Below, one piece after another: positions 17,237 to 25,469 of a stretch of 64,000 bases of DNA. How positions within the stretch are numbered: the stretch's first letter is position 1; every line of letters begins with the position of its first letter. The position numbers were made by a program, and so were the translations under genes. Below the pieces are notes generated by a model, which was given only the letters and a program-made list of their open reading frames with translations, ran no database searches and was not told the DNA's origin. Source of the stretch: JAUVZL01 sp965603515 (GTDB lineage: Bacteria > Hydrothermota > Tepidihabitantia > SM23-42); assembly GCA_965603515.1 (NCBI GenBank), contig CBFDDH010000007.1:20131-84130 (forward strand), written 5' to 3'.

Positions 17237-19354
17237 ATGAAATACATCATAGTCATGACTGTTGTGGTCGCCAGCTTCATTTTTGCCGATAATCTCGTAA
17301 CCAACGGCGATTTTGAGCAGGAGCTGACCACCGGATGGTTAGAGTATTCTGGCGGGATTACTGATTCAATTACACGTGCCGCAACCTATGATCCTGACCC
17401 GGATTACGAGGCGTTCGTGTATCGCGCATCAGAGGGTGGTTACAGCAAATTATATCAGATAATTGATATCCCCTCTACGGATCTTGATTTCTCAGTGAAT
17501 GCGAAACTATATGCATATGATAATCACACCAGTGCGTGGACTGGCGCAAGCGTAATGATATCATATCTTAATAACAGTGGTTCTGTGTTGGGAGCTACCA
17601 GGATCTGTGCTCGCTCCACTCAGTGCCCATGGAATAATTCATCTACAATGCATATCATAGCGGCTGTTGACTCATTCTGGCACAACTACTCATTCAATAT
17701 CGAAACAGAACTCGCAAACCTCTCTGCTGTGAATCCGACAGATGTGAAGAAAATAGAAATAGCTCTGTTCGATTCAACTTATCATTGCTGAGGGGCGACA
17801 GAAACGGCAAAGGTCTTTGCCGATGATGTCGATCTTGATTTTACTGTAACGGGTGTATATCTTGCTTATCGCGATGATACAATAGATGATCAAAGTGGTA
17901 ACAATAATGGCGTGCTTGATCCGGGTGAAACGGCTGACATAAGTGTCCGTATCAAGAATTTTGGTGACCAGACCGCCACAAATGTATCAGGGACGCTCAG
18001 GACTTCATCTCCAGATATTACCATCAATGATGACTACGGTTACTGGGGGACAATTGCGCCAAGCGATAGCGTTGAGAATACAGCAAATCCATTCAATGTA
18101 ACAGCTAATGGCTCAAGCTCTGCTGGAACAGTTGTCGATTTTGAACTGGAAGTGACTGATACTGACAGATACACAGATACCCTGTACTTCAGTATCATCA
18201 TAGGTGGTGAAGGATTCGATTATGTTACCCATAACTGCGGTAATGTAAAACTCACGGTGACAAGGTATGGCACGTTTGGATACATGTCTGCTTTTGCACC
18301 CAATCCTGGAGACGGTTTCTGTTATCCCATAACAAGTAATAGCCACTTGTTCATAGGAACGTTCGCCGCCGGCAATAGTGCGGCGTACTGTGTTGACCGT
18401 TTCTTTAAAGGTGGTACAGATGACGACGACTGGCATACCACAGGTGTTCCTGACGGTATGGTAAGGATGTTTGAACCTGGTCCTGATGATTGGGATGAAT
18501 ATGCAACGGCACATTTTGATGACGCCGGACACGCTTCTCCACAGGATTTAGTAGTTGAACATCACTCCTGGGCATGGGATGATGCAAATGCAAATGATTT
18601 TGTAATTGTCAAATTCATATTACGTAATGAAGGGAGCACAACACTGAGTAATCTCTATGCGGCCACGTTCATGGATTGGGATGTCGGAACTGCAACAAGC
18701 AATCAGGGTTCATCTGATGCGGCGCGAAATTTAACCTGGCTATACCAAAATACACCGTATGTAGGCGTAGCTATCCTCGATCCGCCACGAACCACAACTG
18801 CGGCAAATCTTTCATTGGTTAGCCATAAAGACTATGTTTATCCGCTTAATGGCTTACCAGATAGCGTGATGATCCAGTTTATGGATGGAACAATTCAACA
18901 AGCGACCACAGATACTATTTATGATTGGTCAGCATGCAACTCATCAGGTCCATTTACACTTGCGCCTACAGACACATTTACTGCTGCCTTTGCAATCCTG
19001 GGCGGGGATAATCTCAGCGACCTTCAGGAAAATGCTGATACTGCTTACAATCGTTACTGGGGTAATATCGGAACCGAAGAGTGGAGTACTCCATCCCCTG
19101 CAAATATCAGTCTATATCCAGCGATCTCTCATGGTAAAGCCTACACAATTGTGTACAGCATGTCAGTTGAAACACCTGTACATGTGAAAGTGTATAATAC
19201 AGTTGGTCAACTATTAAAAGAACAGGACTTTGGTAGAATATCAGGTGCAGGCGAATTAAAACTGGATATCTCTCATTTTGCTCAGGGTGTGTACTTTGCT
19301 CAAATCGAATATGGGAATACGAAACAGACTTCAAAAATCATCTGGTTAAAATAA
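17237..19354 (+). CDS. Secreted CBM-like protein with in-frame UGA (candidate selenoprotein) and sorting domain
   Basis: If TGA at 17789-17791 is read through, this is one 705-residue protein with Sec185; otherwise it stops after 184 residues. A signal peptide (MKYIIVMTVVVASFIFA) is followed by a jelly-roll carbohydrate-binding-like domain opening NLVTNGDFEQ. The TGA falls inside its last strands (FDSTYHC-U-GATETAKVFADD). Then come a CARDB-like domain (GVLDPGETADISVRIKNFG), a large beta domain (FMDWDVGTATSNQGSSDAAR) and a C-terminal sorting domain ending in SKIIWLK. The frame is continuous across the TGA with no indel. A strong SECIS-like hairpin follows. The residue before Sec is Cys. Alternatives are a nonsense mutation or a sequencing error, but three other genes in the window show the same pattern. 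Confidence 0.8.
17789..17831 (+). promoter_or_regulatory. In-frame UGA with bacterial SECIS-like hairpin (gene at 17237)
   Basis: TGA at 17789-17791. Upper stem CGGCAAA (17805-17811) pairs with TTTGCCG (17816-17822) around loop GGTC; a lower stem CGACA (17796-17800) pairs with TGTCG (17827-17831) across a symmetric 4x4 internal loop. The apical loop begins 20 nt after the TGA. The loop with its closing pair reads AGGUCU, as in the E. coli fdhF SECIS. This is the most convincing of the four elements. Confidence 0.8.
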
Positions 19355-19376
19355 AAATTGATTAGGCGAATCATAT

Positions 19377-19408
19377 AGTGGGGGTGAATTATCACCCCCA
19401 CTTTTTTT
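19377..19408 (+). terminator. Rho-independent terminator
   Basis: An 11-bp stem AGTGGGGGTGA/TCACCCCCACT with loop ATTA, followed by a run of seven T, 23 nt after the stop of the 17237 gene. Confidence 0.9.
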
Positions 19409-19484
19409 GTACCACTTGCTCATTAAAAATAATAAACAGCTTCTATTCGTAAAAAAGGATACTAACGATTCTTCTCCTTTGTGA

Positions 19485-19901
19485 CTACTCACCGATTATC
19501 TTTACTAAAACCCGTTTGTCCCTCTTACCGTCAAATTCACCATAAAAGATCTGCTCCCAGGGGCCAAAGTCTAATTTGCCATCAGTCACCGCGACGACCA
19601 CTTCTCTCCCCATTAACTGTCTTTTTATATGGGCATCCGCATTGGTTTCACCGGTGAGGTTATGTGCATAGAGTTCTGGATTGTGCGGGATATTCTCTTC
19701 CAGCCATTTTTTATAATCTGCATGCAGTCCATTTTCATCGTCATTAATGAAAACGCTCGCCGTTATGTGCATTGCATTTACCAGACAAAAACCCTCTTTT
19801 ATCCCACTTTCTTTTAATGTTTTCTCAACCTTCGGAGTAATGTTTATAAACTCCATCCGGTTTTTTGTATGAAACCAAAGTTCTTTTTTAACACTCTTCA
19901 T
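19485..19901 (-). CDS. YjbQ/UPF0047 family protein
   Basis: A 138-residue single-domain protein of the YjbQ (UPF0047) family, reported in other bacteria to have weak thiamine-phosphate synthase activity; the physiological role is unclear. Family hallmarks visible are GFCLVNAMHITASVFINDDENG near the middle (the MHITASVF strand carries a conserved His), HNLTGETNADAHIKRQLMG with the conserved DAHxK, and FGPWEQIFYGEFDG with the conserved GxWQxIxxxExDG pattern. Length is typical. The upstream gap to 20300 is convergent with nothing; the gene below at 19926 runs on the same strand, 24 nt upstream, so the two are probably co-transcribed. Confidence 0.9.
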   Translation of the reverse strand: MKSVKKELWFHTKNRMEFINITPKVEKTLKESGIKEGFCLVNAMHITASVFINDDENGLHADYKKWLEENIPHNPELYAHNLTGETNADAHIKRQLMGREVVVAVTDGKLDFGPWEQIFYGEFDGKRDKRVLVKIIGE

Positions 19902-19925
19902 GTCTTGATCTCCTGCAACTAGATT

Positions 19926-20300
19926 CTATCTTCTCAAAAAAATATTACAGAACTGGATGATAAACCAAATAGCGACTGGTATGCCTAACATTAGAAACCA
20001 GAACAACCAGAGTTTCCTTCTGCGCCGGGGGTCTTTACTCTTAGTCCACTTGACATTTAACAACTCCTTATCTATTGGAAGGCTATCTACGATTATTTTT
20101 ACCTCATCAAGTTTTTCTTCCGGGGCGAAAACCACATACTCAACGCCTGGCCCGGCAACTGGAGTCACTGGAGAAAGCAGTATTCCGGTGATTGAACCCT
20201 GCTGCAAGTAGCAGGGTACATTATTCTTACGCAGCGTTTCGATCACCATCTCAGCAACATACGGCTGCTGATGTCTAAAAACCTCAATGAATTTACTCAT
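19926..20300 (-). CDS. DUF2007-like protein with C-terminal membrane anchor
   Basis: A 124-residue protein. Residues 1-85 follow the pattern of DUF2007 (putative signal-transducing): FIEVFRHQQPYVAEMVIETLRKNNVPCYLQ, then GVEYVVFAPEEKLDEVKIIVDSL. A basic segment (KSKDPRRRRK) is followed by one transmembrane helix (LWLFWFLMLGIPVAIWFIIQ), so the small domain is tethered to the inner side of the membrane. It lies 35 nt downstream of a multi-pass membrane protein gene on the same strand. Function is unknown. Confidence 0.7.
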   Translation of the reverse strand: MSKFIEVFRHQQPYVAEMVIETLRKNNVPCYLQQGSITGILLSPVTPVAGPGVEYVVFAPEEKLDEVKIIVDSLPIDKELLNVKWTKSKDPRRRRKLWLFWFLMLGIPVAIWFIIQFCNIFLRR

Positions 20301-20335
20301 ATCTTTTGAGCACTCTCCGGGATACCGTCACTCCT

Positions 20336-21016
20336 TCACTTGCTATTTTTTCTCTTGAACGACCAATAATTTCCAAAAAGATAACCGCACGTAAGAAAAA
20401 ACAAGTATAGCAAAAGTATGAGCGGCATCGATGGCATACGCATATATAATTCACTATCAGTGATACTATTGAGCAATGCGATGTATAAACAAAAAGGACC
20501 GATAAGCGCAAACAGAAACGCGAAAAAATTCTTGATATTGGTTAAACGAATGACTGATTTACTAGAATCTTTCTTACCAAAATTCCGCCAAAAAGAAAAG
20601 AATCCCTGTGCTCGGTCAGGCAATAAAGTCTCTCGCTGAATAAGATAATAGGCGAAAAATTCAAAACTTATAATTGCCAGCAGCACCTTACCTGTAAACC
20701 CGTACCACCGTGCCAAAGAAAGTCCCATCTTTTCAACAACAACACACCAGATAGGATTTGCTTCAAATGAGAGATCTGGGCATACTTTCAAAGTGCCAAA
20801 AAAATCAATAAGATGTGCCGCAAGTGATACACTGCCAACAATGAGCGAAGCCTGCCATTTACCGCGCAAAGAGTGTTTGCGAAGTACAAATATCATGGCG
20901 ATCGCCGCTAAGAACACCATAAACCATGCCAGTACAATCATAGGTAATCCAAATTGCGCAAAAAATTTCAGTACTTTCTCAAGGAAATCATAGGTCAAAT
21001 TATTTAAATCAACCAT
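20336..21016 (-). CDS. Multi-pass membrane protein of unknown function
   Basis: A 226-residue hydrophobic protein with about five predicted helices: residues 20-44, 58-76, 105-125, 163-187 and 198-216. The helices contain few charges apart from the motif SLAAHLIDFFGTLKVCPDLSFEANPIW, which resembles DUF5658-like membrane proteins (a conserved Asp-Phe and a Glu-x-Asn-Pro motif). It is first in a same-strand group with the DUF2007-like and YjbQ genes. I cannot assign a function. Confidence 0.65.
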   Translation of the reverse strand: MVDLNNLTYDFLEKVLKFFAQFGLPMIVLAWFMVFLAAIAMIFVLRKHSLRGKWQASLIVGSVSLAAHLIDFFGTLKVCPDLSFEANPIWCVVVEKMGLSLARWYGFTGKVLLAIISFEFFAYYLIQRETLLPDRAQGFFSFWRNFGKKDSSKSVIRLTNIKNFFAFLFALIGPFCLYIALLNSITDSELYMRMPSMPLILLLYLFFLTCGYLFGNYWSFKRKNSK

Positions 21017-21189
21017 CTGATTATTATTATCCAGATTCTATTATCAAAGTCAATCCCAATTTTACATGTATTTGTTTATTAATACATTCGTAAAATCGAG
21101 GACCCCGTATCTTAATGACAAGAAGATAATCTCCCGCATATAGCATATCTCTACGTTGACTATTCTTTTTCTTTCACTATGATTAACAT

Positions 21190-22287
21190 ATGAAAAAACA
21201 CAAAGAAACCATTCCATGTATTTTTGCACTCATTGTTTTTTTACTACCATTGTTTGCTTTTGCCCGACAGATCCAGCTCTCTGAAAACTTTTATAAGAAG
21301 TTTCAGGGATTTATCCGGACACCTAAAACCGAATTGCCTGTAACACTAGACATATATGCATTAGGGGACTCGATATGTGAGGGAACTTACTATTATCATA
21401 AAATAAAAAAACCGATCTACATATCAGGCAAAGTTGATACCTGGGGTAACCTTCAATTAACCGAATATATAAATGGTAAGGCAACTGGGATTTTTTCGGG
21501 GAAATTCAATGACCAATGGAATATCTCCGGCATCTGGATGACCCCGGATTCAAATACTCAATACGAATTCGAACTAAGAGAAAACTACCCTCCAGGCAGC
21601 GCTCATTTTGAGGTCTTTAACATACATGAGCAGATAGGTGATTGCGAAATAGAAAACTGCTTTACGATCAACATCACTTTTCCATCGATAGTGGATTATC
21701 CAGATGAATCTGTTCAGGATATGATAAATCACGGGATTGGCGCGGACTGGGCAAAACAGCAAAAGATCGTCCAGGAGGAAATCGACTTTTTCAATGAGGA
21801 ATCCGAAATGTATAATGACATCGGTTATACAATGAATTGGTATGAGTATTATGAAGAGAAAATCATCTTGAATTTAAATTATATTCTTTCTTTTGAGCGA
21901 TGCTTAGGCAGCTATACAGGCGGCGCTCACGGCAGCCATATCTATGATTTGATAAACTTCGATCTACACACTGGCGATACAATTTTCCTGGATGACATCC
22001 TCATCGGTGACTATGAAGCCGATCTTAACGATATCGCTGATATTATCTTCAGGAAAGATAATGATATCGCTGCTGATGAAAATCTGTCAGAGATCGGTTA
22101 TTGGGGTCTTGATGACGGGTTTCATGTCAATAATAACTTCCTGCTAACTATGAATGGTCTGCGCTTTGTCTTTAATGAATACGAGATTGCACCGTATGCT
22201 GCAGGTGCGATCGAACTTTTCATCCCCTATAAGAAGATCAAGAATCTGATAAGATCGGGAAGCTTGGTCGAATCACTGGTTCAATAA
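21190..22287 (+). CDS. Exported DUF3298-domain protein (RsiV-like C-terminal domain)
   Basis: A 365-residue exported protein: signal peptide (IFALIVFLLPLFAFA), an N-terminal beta region, then a DUF4163/DUF3298-type pair. The hallmark pieces are CLGSYTGGAHGSHIYDLINFDL, TGDTIFLDDI and the late FVFNEYEIAPYAAGAIELFIPY, which match DUF3298 as found in RsiV and in many periplasmic proteins. RsiV binds lysozyme, so an envelope-stress or ligand-sensing role is possible but unproven. The gene ends in TAA just before a bidirectional terminator and is convergent with the gene at 22368. Confidence 0.8.
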   Translation: MKKHKETIPCIFALIVFLLPLFAFARQIQLSENFYKKFQGFIRTPKTELPVTLDIYALGDSICEGTYYYHKIKKPIYISGKVDTWGNLQLTEYINGKATGIFSGKFNDQWNISGIWMTPDSNTQYEFELRENYPPGSAHFEVFNIHEQIGDCEIENCFTINITFPSIVDYPDESVQDMINHGIGADWAKQQKIVQEEIDFFNEESEMYNDIGYTMNWYEYYEEKIILNLNYILSFERCLGSYTGGAHGSHIYDLINFDLHTGDTIFLDDILIGDYEADLNDIADIIFRKDNDIAADENLSEIGYWGLDDGFHVNNNFLLTMNGLRFVFNEYEIAPYAAGAIELFIPYKKIKNLIRSGSLVESLVQ

Positions 22288-22321
22288 TCATTGAATCTGC
22301 TAATCCATAAATTTGCATGAA

Positions 22322-22350
22322 ATAAGGGGAGCCATTATAGTTCCCCTTAT
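22322..22350. terminator. Bidirectional terminator between convergent genes
   Basis: A 9-bp stem ATAAGGGGA/TCCCCTTAT with an 11-nt loop, placed between the convergent stops at 22287 and 22368. Confidence 0.7.
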
Positions 22351-22367
22351 AAGAAAAAGCGAGACCT

Positions 22368-23567
22368 TTACAGAATTATTAGTTTCTTTGTCATTGTTGT
22401 CGTATTTACTCTGAGTCTGACAAAATAAATACCTGAAGTAACGCGCCCCTTTTCCCAGACGTGTTCATGCATACCTACATCTTCAGATTGACTGACCACA
22501 ACATCAATCAGCCTGCCATCTGCAGAATAAATTTCTACACTAACCGGGGTGATTTCTGTCAGTGAATATCTTATGTGCACGATTTCTTTTGTCACATTAG
22601 GAGTAACCGCGAAGTTAGAGATTATAGTCTGCTCTGTTTCTTCCACACCCGGATTAAACGCGTTCTGGTAGTATCTAATATAGCCATCAAAATCACTCGT
22701 TAGGATATCGACCGCACCATCTCCATTGTAATCTATAAAGAAAGGTCTATTGGCTTGATTCCCACCAATGTAGGAACCGCCTGATACCTTTAATGTATCA
22801 CGAACATTGAATATTGGACTGGCATTTGTCCCGACATTCTTGTAGAAGTAAATGTATGTATATTGATCGCCCAAGATAAGATCTTTTAGCCCATCGCCAT
22901 CAAGATCGCAGATCCTCGGGGTAGCTCGATAATGATAGATCGGACTACCACCGCAGTTAATATAACTGAACGTAGTGAAGACAGGGTTCGCATTGGTGCC
23001 TTGGTTAAGATAAAGCCTAACTGTTCCCGTACCAGATTCTGATCCTATTATCAGATCTTTTTTACCATCTTCATTCCAGTCTACCACATCGGGATTAGCA
23101 TTGTTACCCACATCGATCTTTATACCATTTGCCCGCACTGTATCCAACAATGTTAAACCACGAGCTTCCTCTAGATACAACATGGTATAACCGTTTCTGT
23201 CACCGACAAGAATATCTCTTTGTCCATCTTCGTTCCAATCGCACACGGCGATCGCTGAGCCCTGACATCAGGACGCATAGACGGAAATGGGAGATCCGTC
23301 GGCCTGCAAATACTGAAATGAGATGTATGAAGGATCCTCATTTGTCCCGTAATTTTTATAGACACGGACATAGCCAGAAGAATACTGGCCTGTGACCAAA
23401 TCCTTTACATTATCACCATCCCAGTCATAGTAAAATGGAGAGCCGTACCAGGTTACATCGATTATACTCCCATTTGCCAATACATACTCGCCAGTTTCAA
23501 AAACCGGCGTCTGTGCGTGTACTGCAAAGAGAAAACCGATGATTAGTATTGCACATGCAAGTCTCAT
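22368..23567 (-). CDS. Secreted FG-GAP repeat protein with in-frame UGA (candidate selenoprotein) and sorting domain
   Basis: With TGA at 23270-23268 read as Sec100, this is a 399-residue protein; otherwise it ends after 99. The start at 23567 follows AAAGGAGGAGAAC and opens a signal peptide (MRLACAILIIGFLFAVHAQ). FG-GAP-like repeats carry Ca-loop motifs (DWDGDNVKDLVTG, DWNEDGQRDILVG, DWNEDGKKDLIIG, DLDGDGLKDLILG, DYNGDGAVDILTS). The TGA lies between the first and second repeat (DGSPISVYAS-U-CQGSAIAVCDW), and the second repeat follows in frame. The C-terminal sorting domain ends TMTKKLIIL. Cys follows Sec directly. A truncated product would have a single repeat, no propeller and no sorting signal. 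Confidence 0.78.
23236..23270 (-). promoter_or_regulatory. In-frame UGA with SECIS-like hairpin (gene at 22368)
   Basis: TGA at 23270-23268. Stem CGATCGC (23254-23248) pairs with GCGATTG (23242-23236), 7 bp with one G-U pair, around loop CGTGT. The loop begins 20 nt after the TGA and has G at its second position. Confidence 0.6.
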
Positions 23568-23592
23568 ATGTTCTCCTCCTTTCTCTACTATA

Positions 23593-23620
23593 ATCATATA
23601 TAAATAGAGTAATTTGTCAA
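23593..23620 (-). promoter_or_regulatory. Promoter of the FG-GAP selenoprotein candidate
   Basis: Minus-strand TTGACA (23620-23615), 16 nt, TATGAT (23598-23593), about 25 nt upstream of the ATG at 23567. Confidence 0.6.
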
Positions 23621-23720
23621 GAGACTTAAGTGCATATCGGCAAAAGCAAGCAGGACTTAACAATCCGGCGTCAAGAGATTGACAATGAATTTAATACATA
23701 AAGAAACCCCTTTGTGAACC

Positions 23721-23748
23721 TTGACTTTTTACTGAATATTACTATAAT
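23721..23748 (+). promoter_or_regulatory. Promoter of the OmpA-type gene
   Basis: TTGACT (23721-23726), 16-nt spacer, TATAAT (23743-23748), followed by AAAAGGAGG and the ATG at 23777. Confidence 0.7.
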
Positions 23749-23776
23749 ACACACTTAACATAAAAGGAGGTATTAT

Positions 23777-25378
23777 ATGTTACTATTGCTTATTATTTTT
23801 GCATTTCCCTCGACATTCGGTAGCAAAGGGATTCTTCGTGCAAAGAGCGGCGATGTAGAGTGGCTATCTGAGGCGCGCTCCATACTGACCATCAGTGTCG
23901 ATGGTGAAGGATACAGATACGATTATGATGATACTCTTTTCGATTATGGAAGTGGAAGGGTCATCATAGGTTACACACCGATCAAACGCTTTGAAGCATA
24001 TACACTGTGGCGTGGTCATGGGGATGGGACCGTGCGTCAACCCTTTGCTGACAGTGATTTCGAGGGTGACCTCGGTGACCTGGATATTGGGGCAAAGGTC
24101 GTGCTCAAGAAGTTCAGAAACTCATACCTGAGCAGTGACCTGGCTCTCACTATACCTATTGGTAGAGAGCAATATTCAAATGATGGCTTCATCATATATC
24201 CAAAAGCTATCTTGACTTTTGACTGCGGCGACTACTGGCGCTTATTTCCAATTCGCATACATCTCAACGCAGGTTTCCCTATTGGCAGAAACGATCTATC
24301 GGACAATTTCCCTGTTACCTTTGTAACTGCGTTTGAACTACCCTCAAAACTATTCACATACTTTATCGAGATAAGCAAAATGCACGAACGCGACTGGAAT
24401 TGGCGTTTTACGCCCGGCTTGAAGCTCCATCCATTCAACAGAATCTGTCTAACCATTGGTGCTGATCTAGGAGCTACTGAAGATTACTGGCTAGTAGGTG
24501 CTAGCGCAGGTCTAGCAGTGAGTTCAGTGCTTGTAAAAGAACGAGAAACACGGCCAACCGGTAATATCGCTGGAGAAATAAGAGATCGTACAACTGATGC
24601 ACCAGTAGCTGCTAATGTTATGCTCCTTGAGCTCGATGAAACCGCATTTGCGAGCGAGAATTTCGGTGTTTACAAGCTTATTGGTGTACCGAGAGGAGTG
24701 TATACGCTGCTGGTACAGGCACCAGGTTACGCTGCTGAAAGCAGAATGGTAATTGTGGAGCGGAATGAAACAAGTGTGCTCAATTTTGATCTAGTACGGG
24801 CTATGGTGACCTATCAGGGTATTGTTCTGAACGCAAGTACCGACCAACCAATAAACAATGCCGCGATATATCTGGAAGGTGAAGCAGGAACCACAGCACT
24901 CACTGATATTGATGGAACATTCGAGGAAGTCCTGAAACCAGGAGCCTATGAACTAAAAGTAAACAAAAAAGAATTTGCCCAATACATCAGCACATTCTCG
25001 ATATATGATGACCGCCAAGATACAATCTGGCTAAAACCTATTGCAGCGATTGATGAAACCCCAGAAGCCATCGTATACTTTAATATTGACGATGCAAACA
25101 TACGCGATGATCAGAAATCAACGCTCAATGATATCGCTGAATTTCTAAAGAGCCATCCAAGTGTGAGATGTGAACTTCGAGGTCATACAGATCCATCTGG
25201 CAATATCGACTATAATGAAATTCTTTCACTCGCACGTGCCAATAGTGTAAAAGACTACCTTGTCAAGGTCTACGGAATTGAAAAACAACGGATTTCAACC
25301 CTGGCATATTCCAGGACAAAGCTCGTTAGAGAAAATCCTGAAAAGAGTAGAAGAGTCGAAATATTCTTAATTAAATAG
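23777..25378 (+). CDS. Outer-membrane protein: beta-barrel, two carboxypeptidase-regulatory-like domains, OmpA C-domain
   Basis: A 533-residue envelope protein. It has a signal peptide (MLLLLIIFAFPSTFGS), then about 240 residues of amphipathic strands resembling an outer-membrane barrel. Two CarboxypepD_reg-like domains follow (about 258-342, GNIAGEIRDRTTDAPVAANV; 345-420, TYQGIVLNASTDQPINNAAI). The C-terminal OmpA peptidoglycan-binding domain (about 425-533) shows the signatures VYFNIDDANIRDDQKSTLN, LRGHTDPSGNIDYNEILSLARA and SRRVEIFLIK. It should anchor the outer membrane to the cell wall. The gene has a clear promoter and ends in a strong shared terminator. Confidence 0.88.
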   Translation: MLLLLIIFAFPSTFGSKGILRAKSGDVEWLSEARSILTISVDGEGYRYDYDDTLFDYGSGRVIIGYTPIKRFEAYTLWRGHGDGTVRQPFADSDFEGDLGDLDIGAKVVLKKFRNSYLSSDLALTIPIGREQYSNDGFIIYPKAILTFDCGDYWRLFPIRIHLNAGFPIGRNDLSDNFPVTFVTAFELPSKLFTYFIEISKMHERDWNWRFTPGLKLHPFNRICLTIGADLGATEDYWLVGASAGLAVSSVLVKERETRPTGNIAGEIRDRTTDAPVAANVMLLELDETAFASENFGVYKLIGVPRGVYTLLVQAPGYAAESRMVIVERNETSVLNFDLVRAMVTYQGIVLNASTDQPINNAAIYLEGEAGTTALTDIDGTFEEVLKPGAYELKVNKKEFAQYISTFSIYDDRQDTIWLKPIAAIDETPEAIVYFNIDDANIRDDQKSTLNDIAEFLKSHPSVRCELRGHTDPSGNIDYNEILSLARANSVKDYLVKVYGIEKQRISTLAYSRTKLVRENPEKSRRVEIFLIK

Positions 25379-25415
25379 AATATTTGTAACCTCGACAAAC
25401 GCAGTATAGAAAGCA

Positions 25416-25452
25416 ACAACCCCGTACCTTTCTTTGAAAGGTACGGGGTTGT
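25416..25452. terminator. Bidirectional terminator, 17-bp stem
   Basis: ACAACCCCGTACCTTTC (25416-25432) pairs perfectly with GAAAGGTACGGGGTTGT (25436-25452) around loop TTT, with T-rich flanks both ways. It serves the convergent genes ending at 25378 and 25470. Confidence 0.9.
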
Positions 25453-25469
25453 GTTTAAAAAACAAAACT

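Noticed and set aside
18113..18532. 139-codon open frame opposite the 17237 gene
   Set aside because: Shadow frame; the plus strand has coherent domains across the region.
17237..19354. Four interrupted genes as ordinary pseudogenes
   Set aside because: Each has one stop, always TGA, no indels, intact promoters and ribosome-binding sites, preserved repeats on both sides, and a hairpin at SECIS distance. Random decay should give mixed stops and frameshifts.
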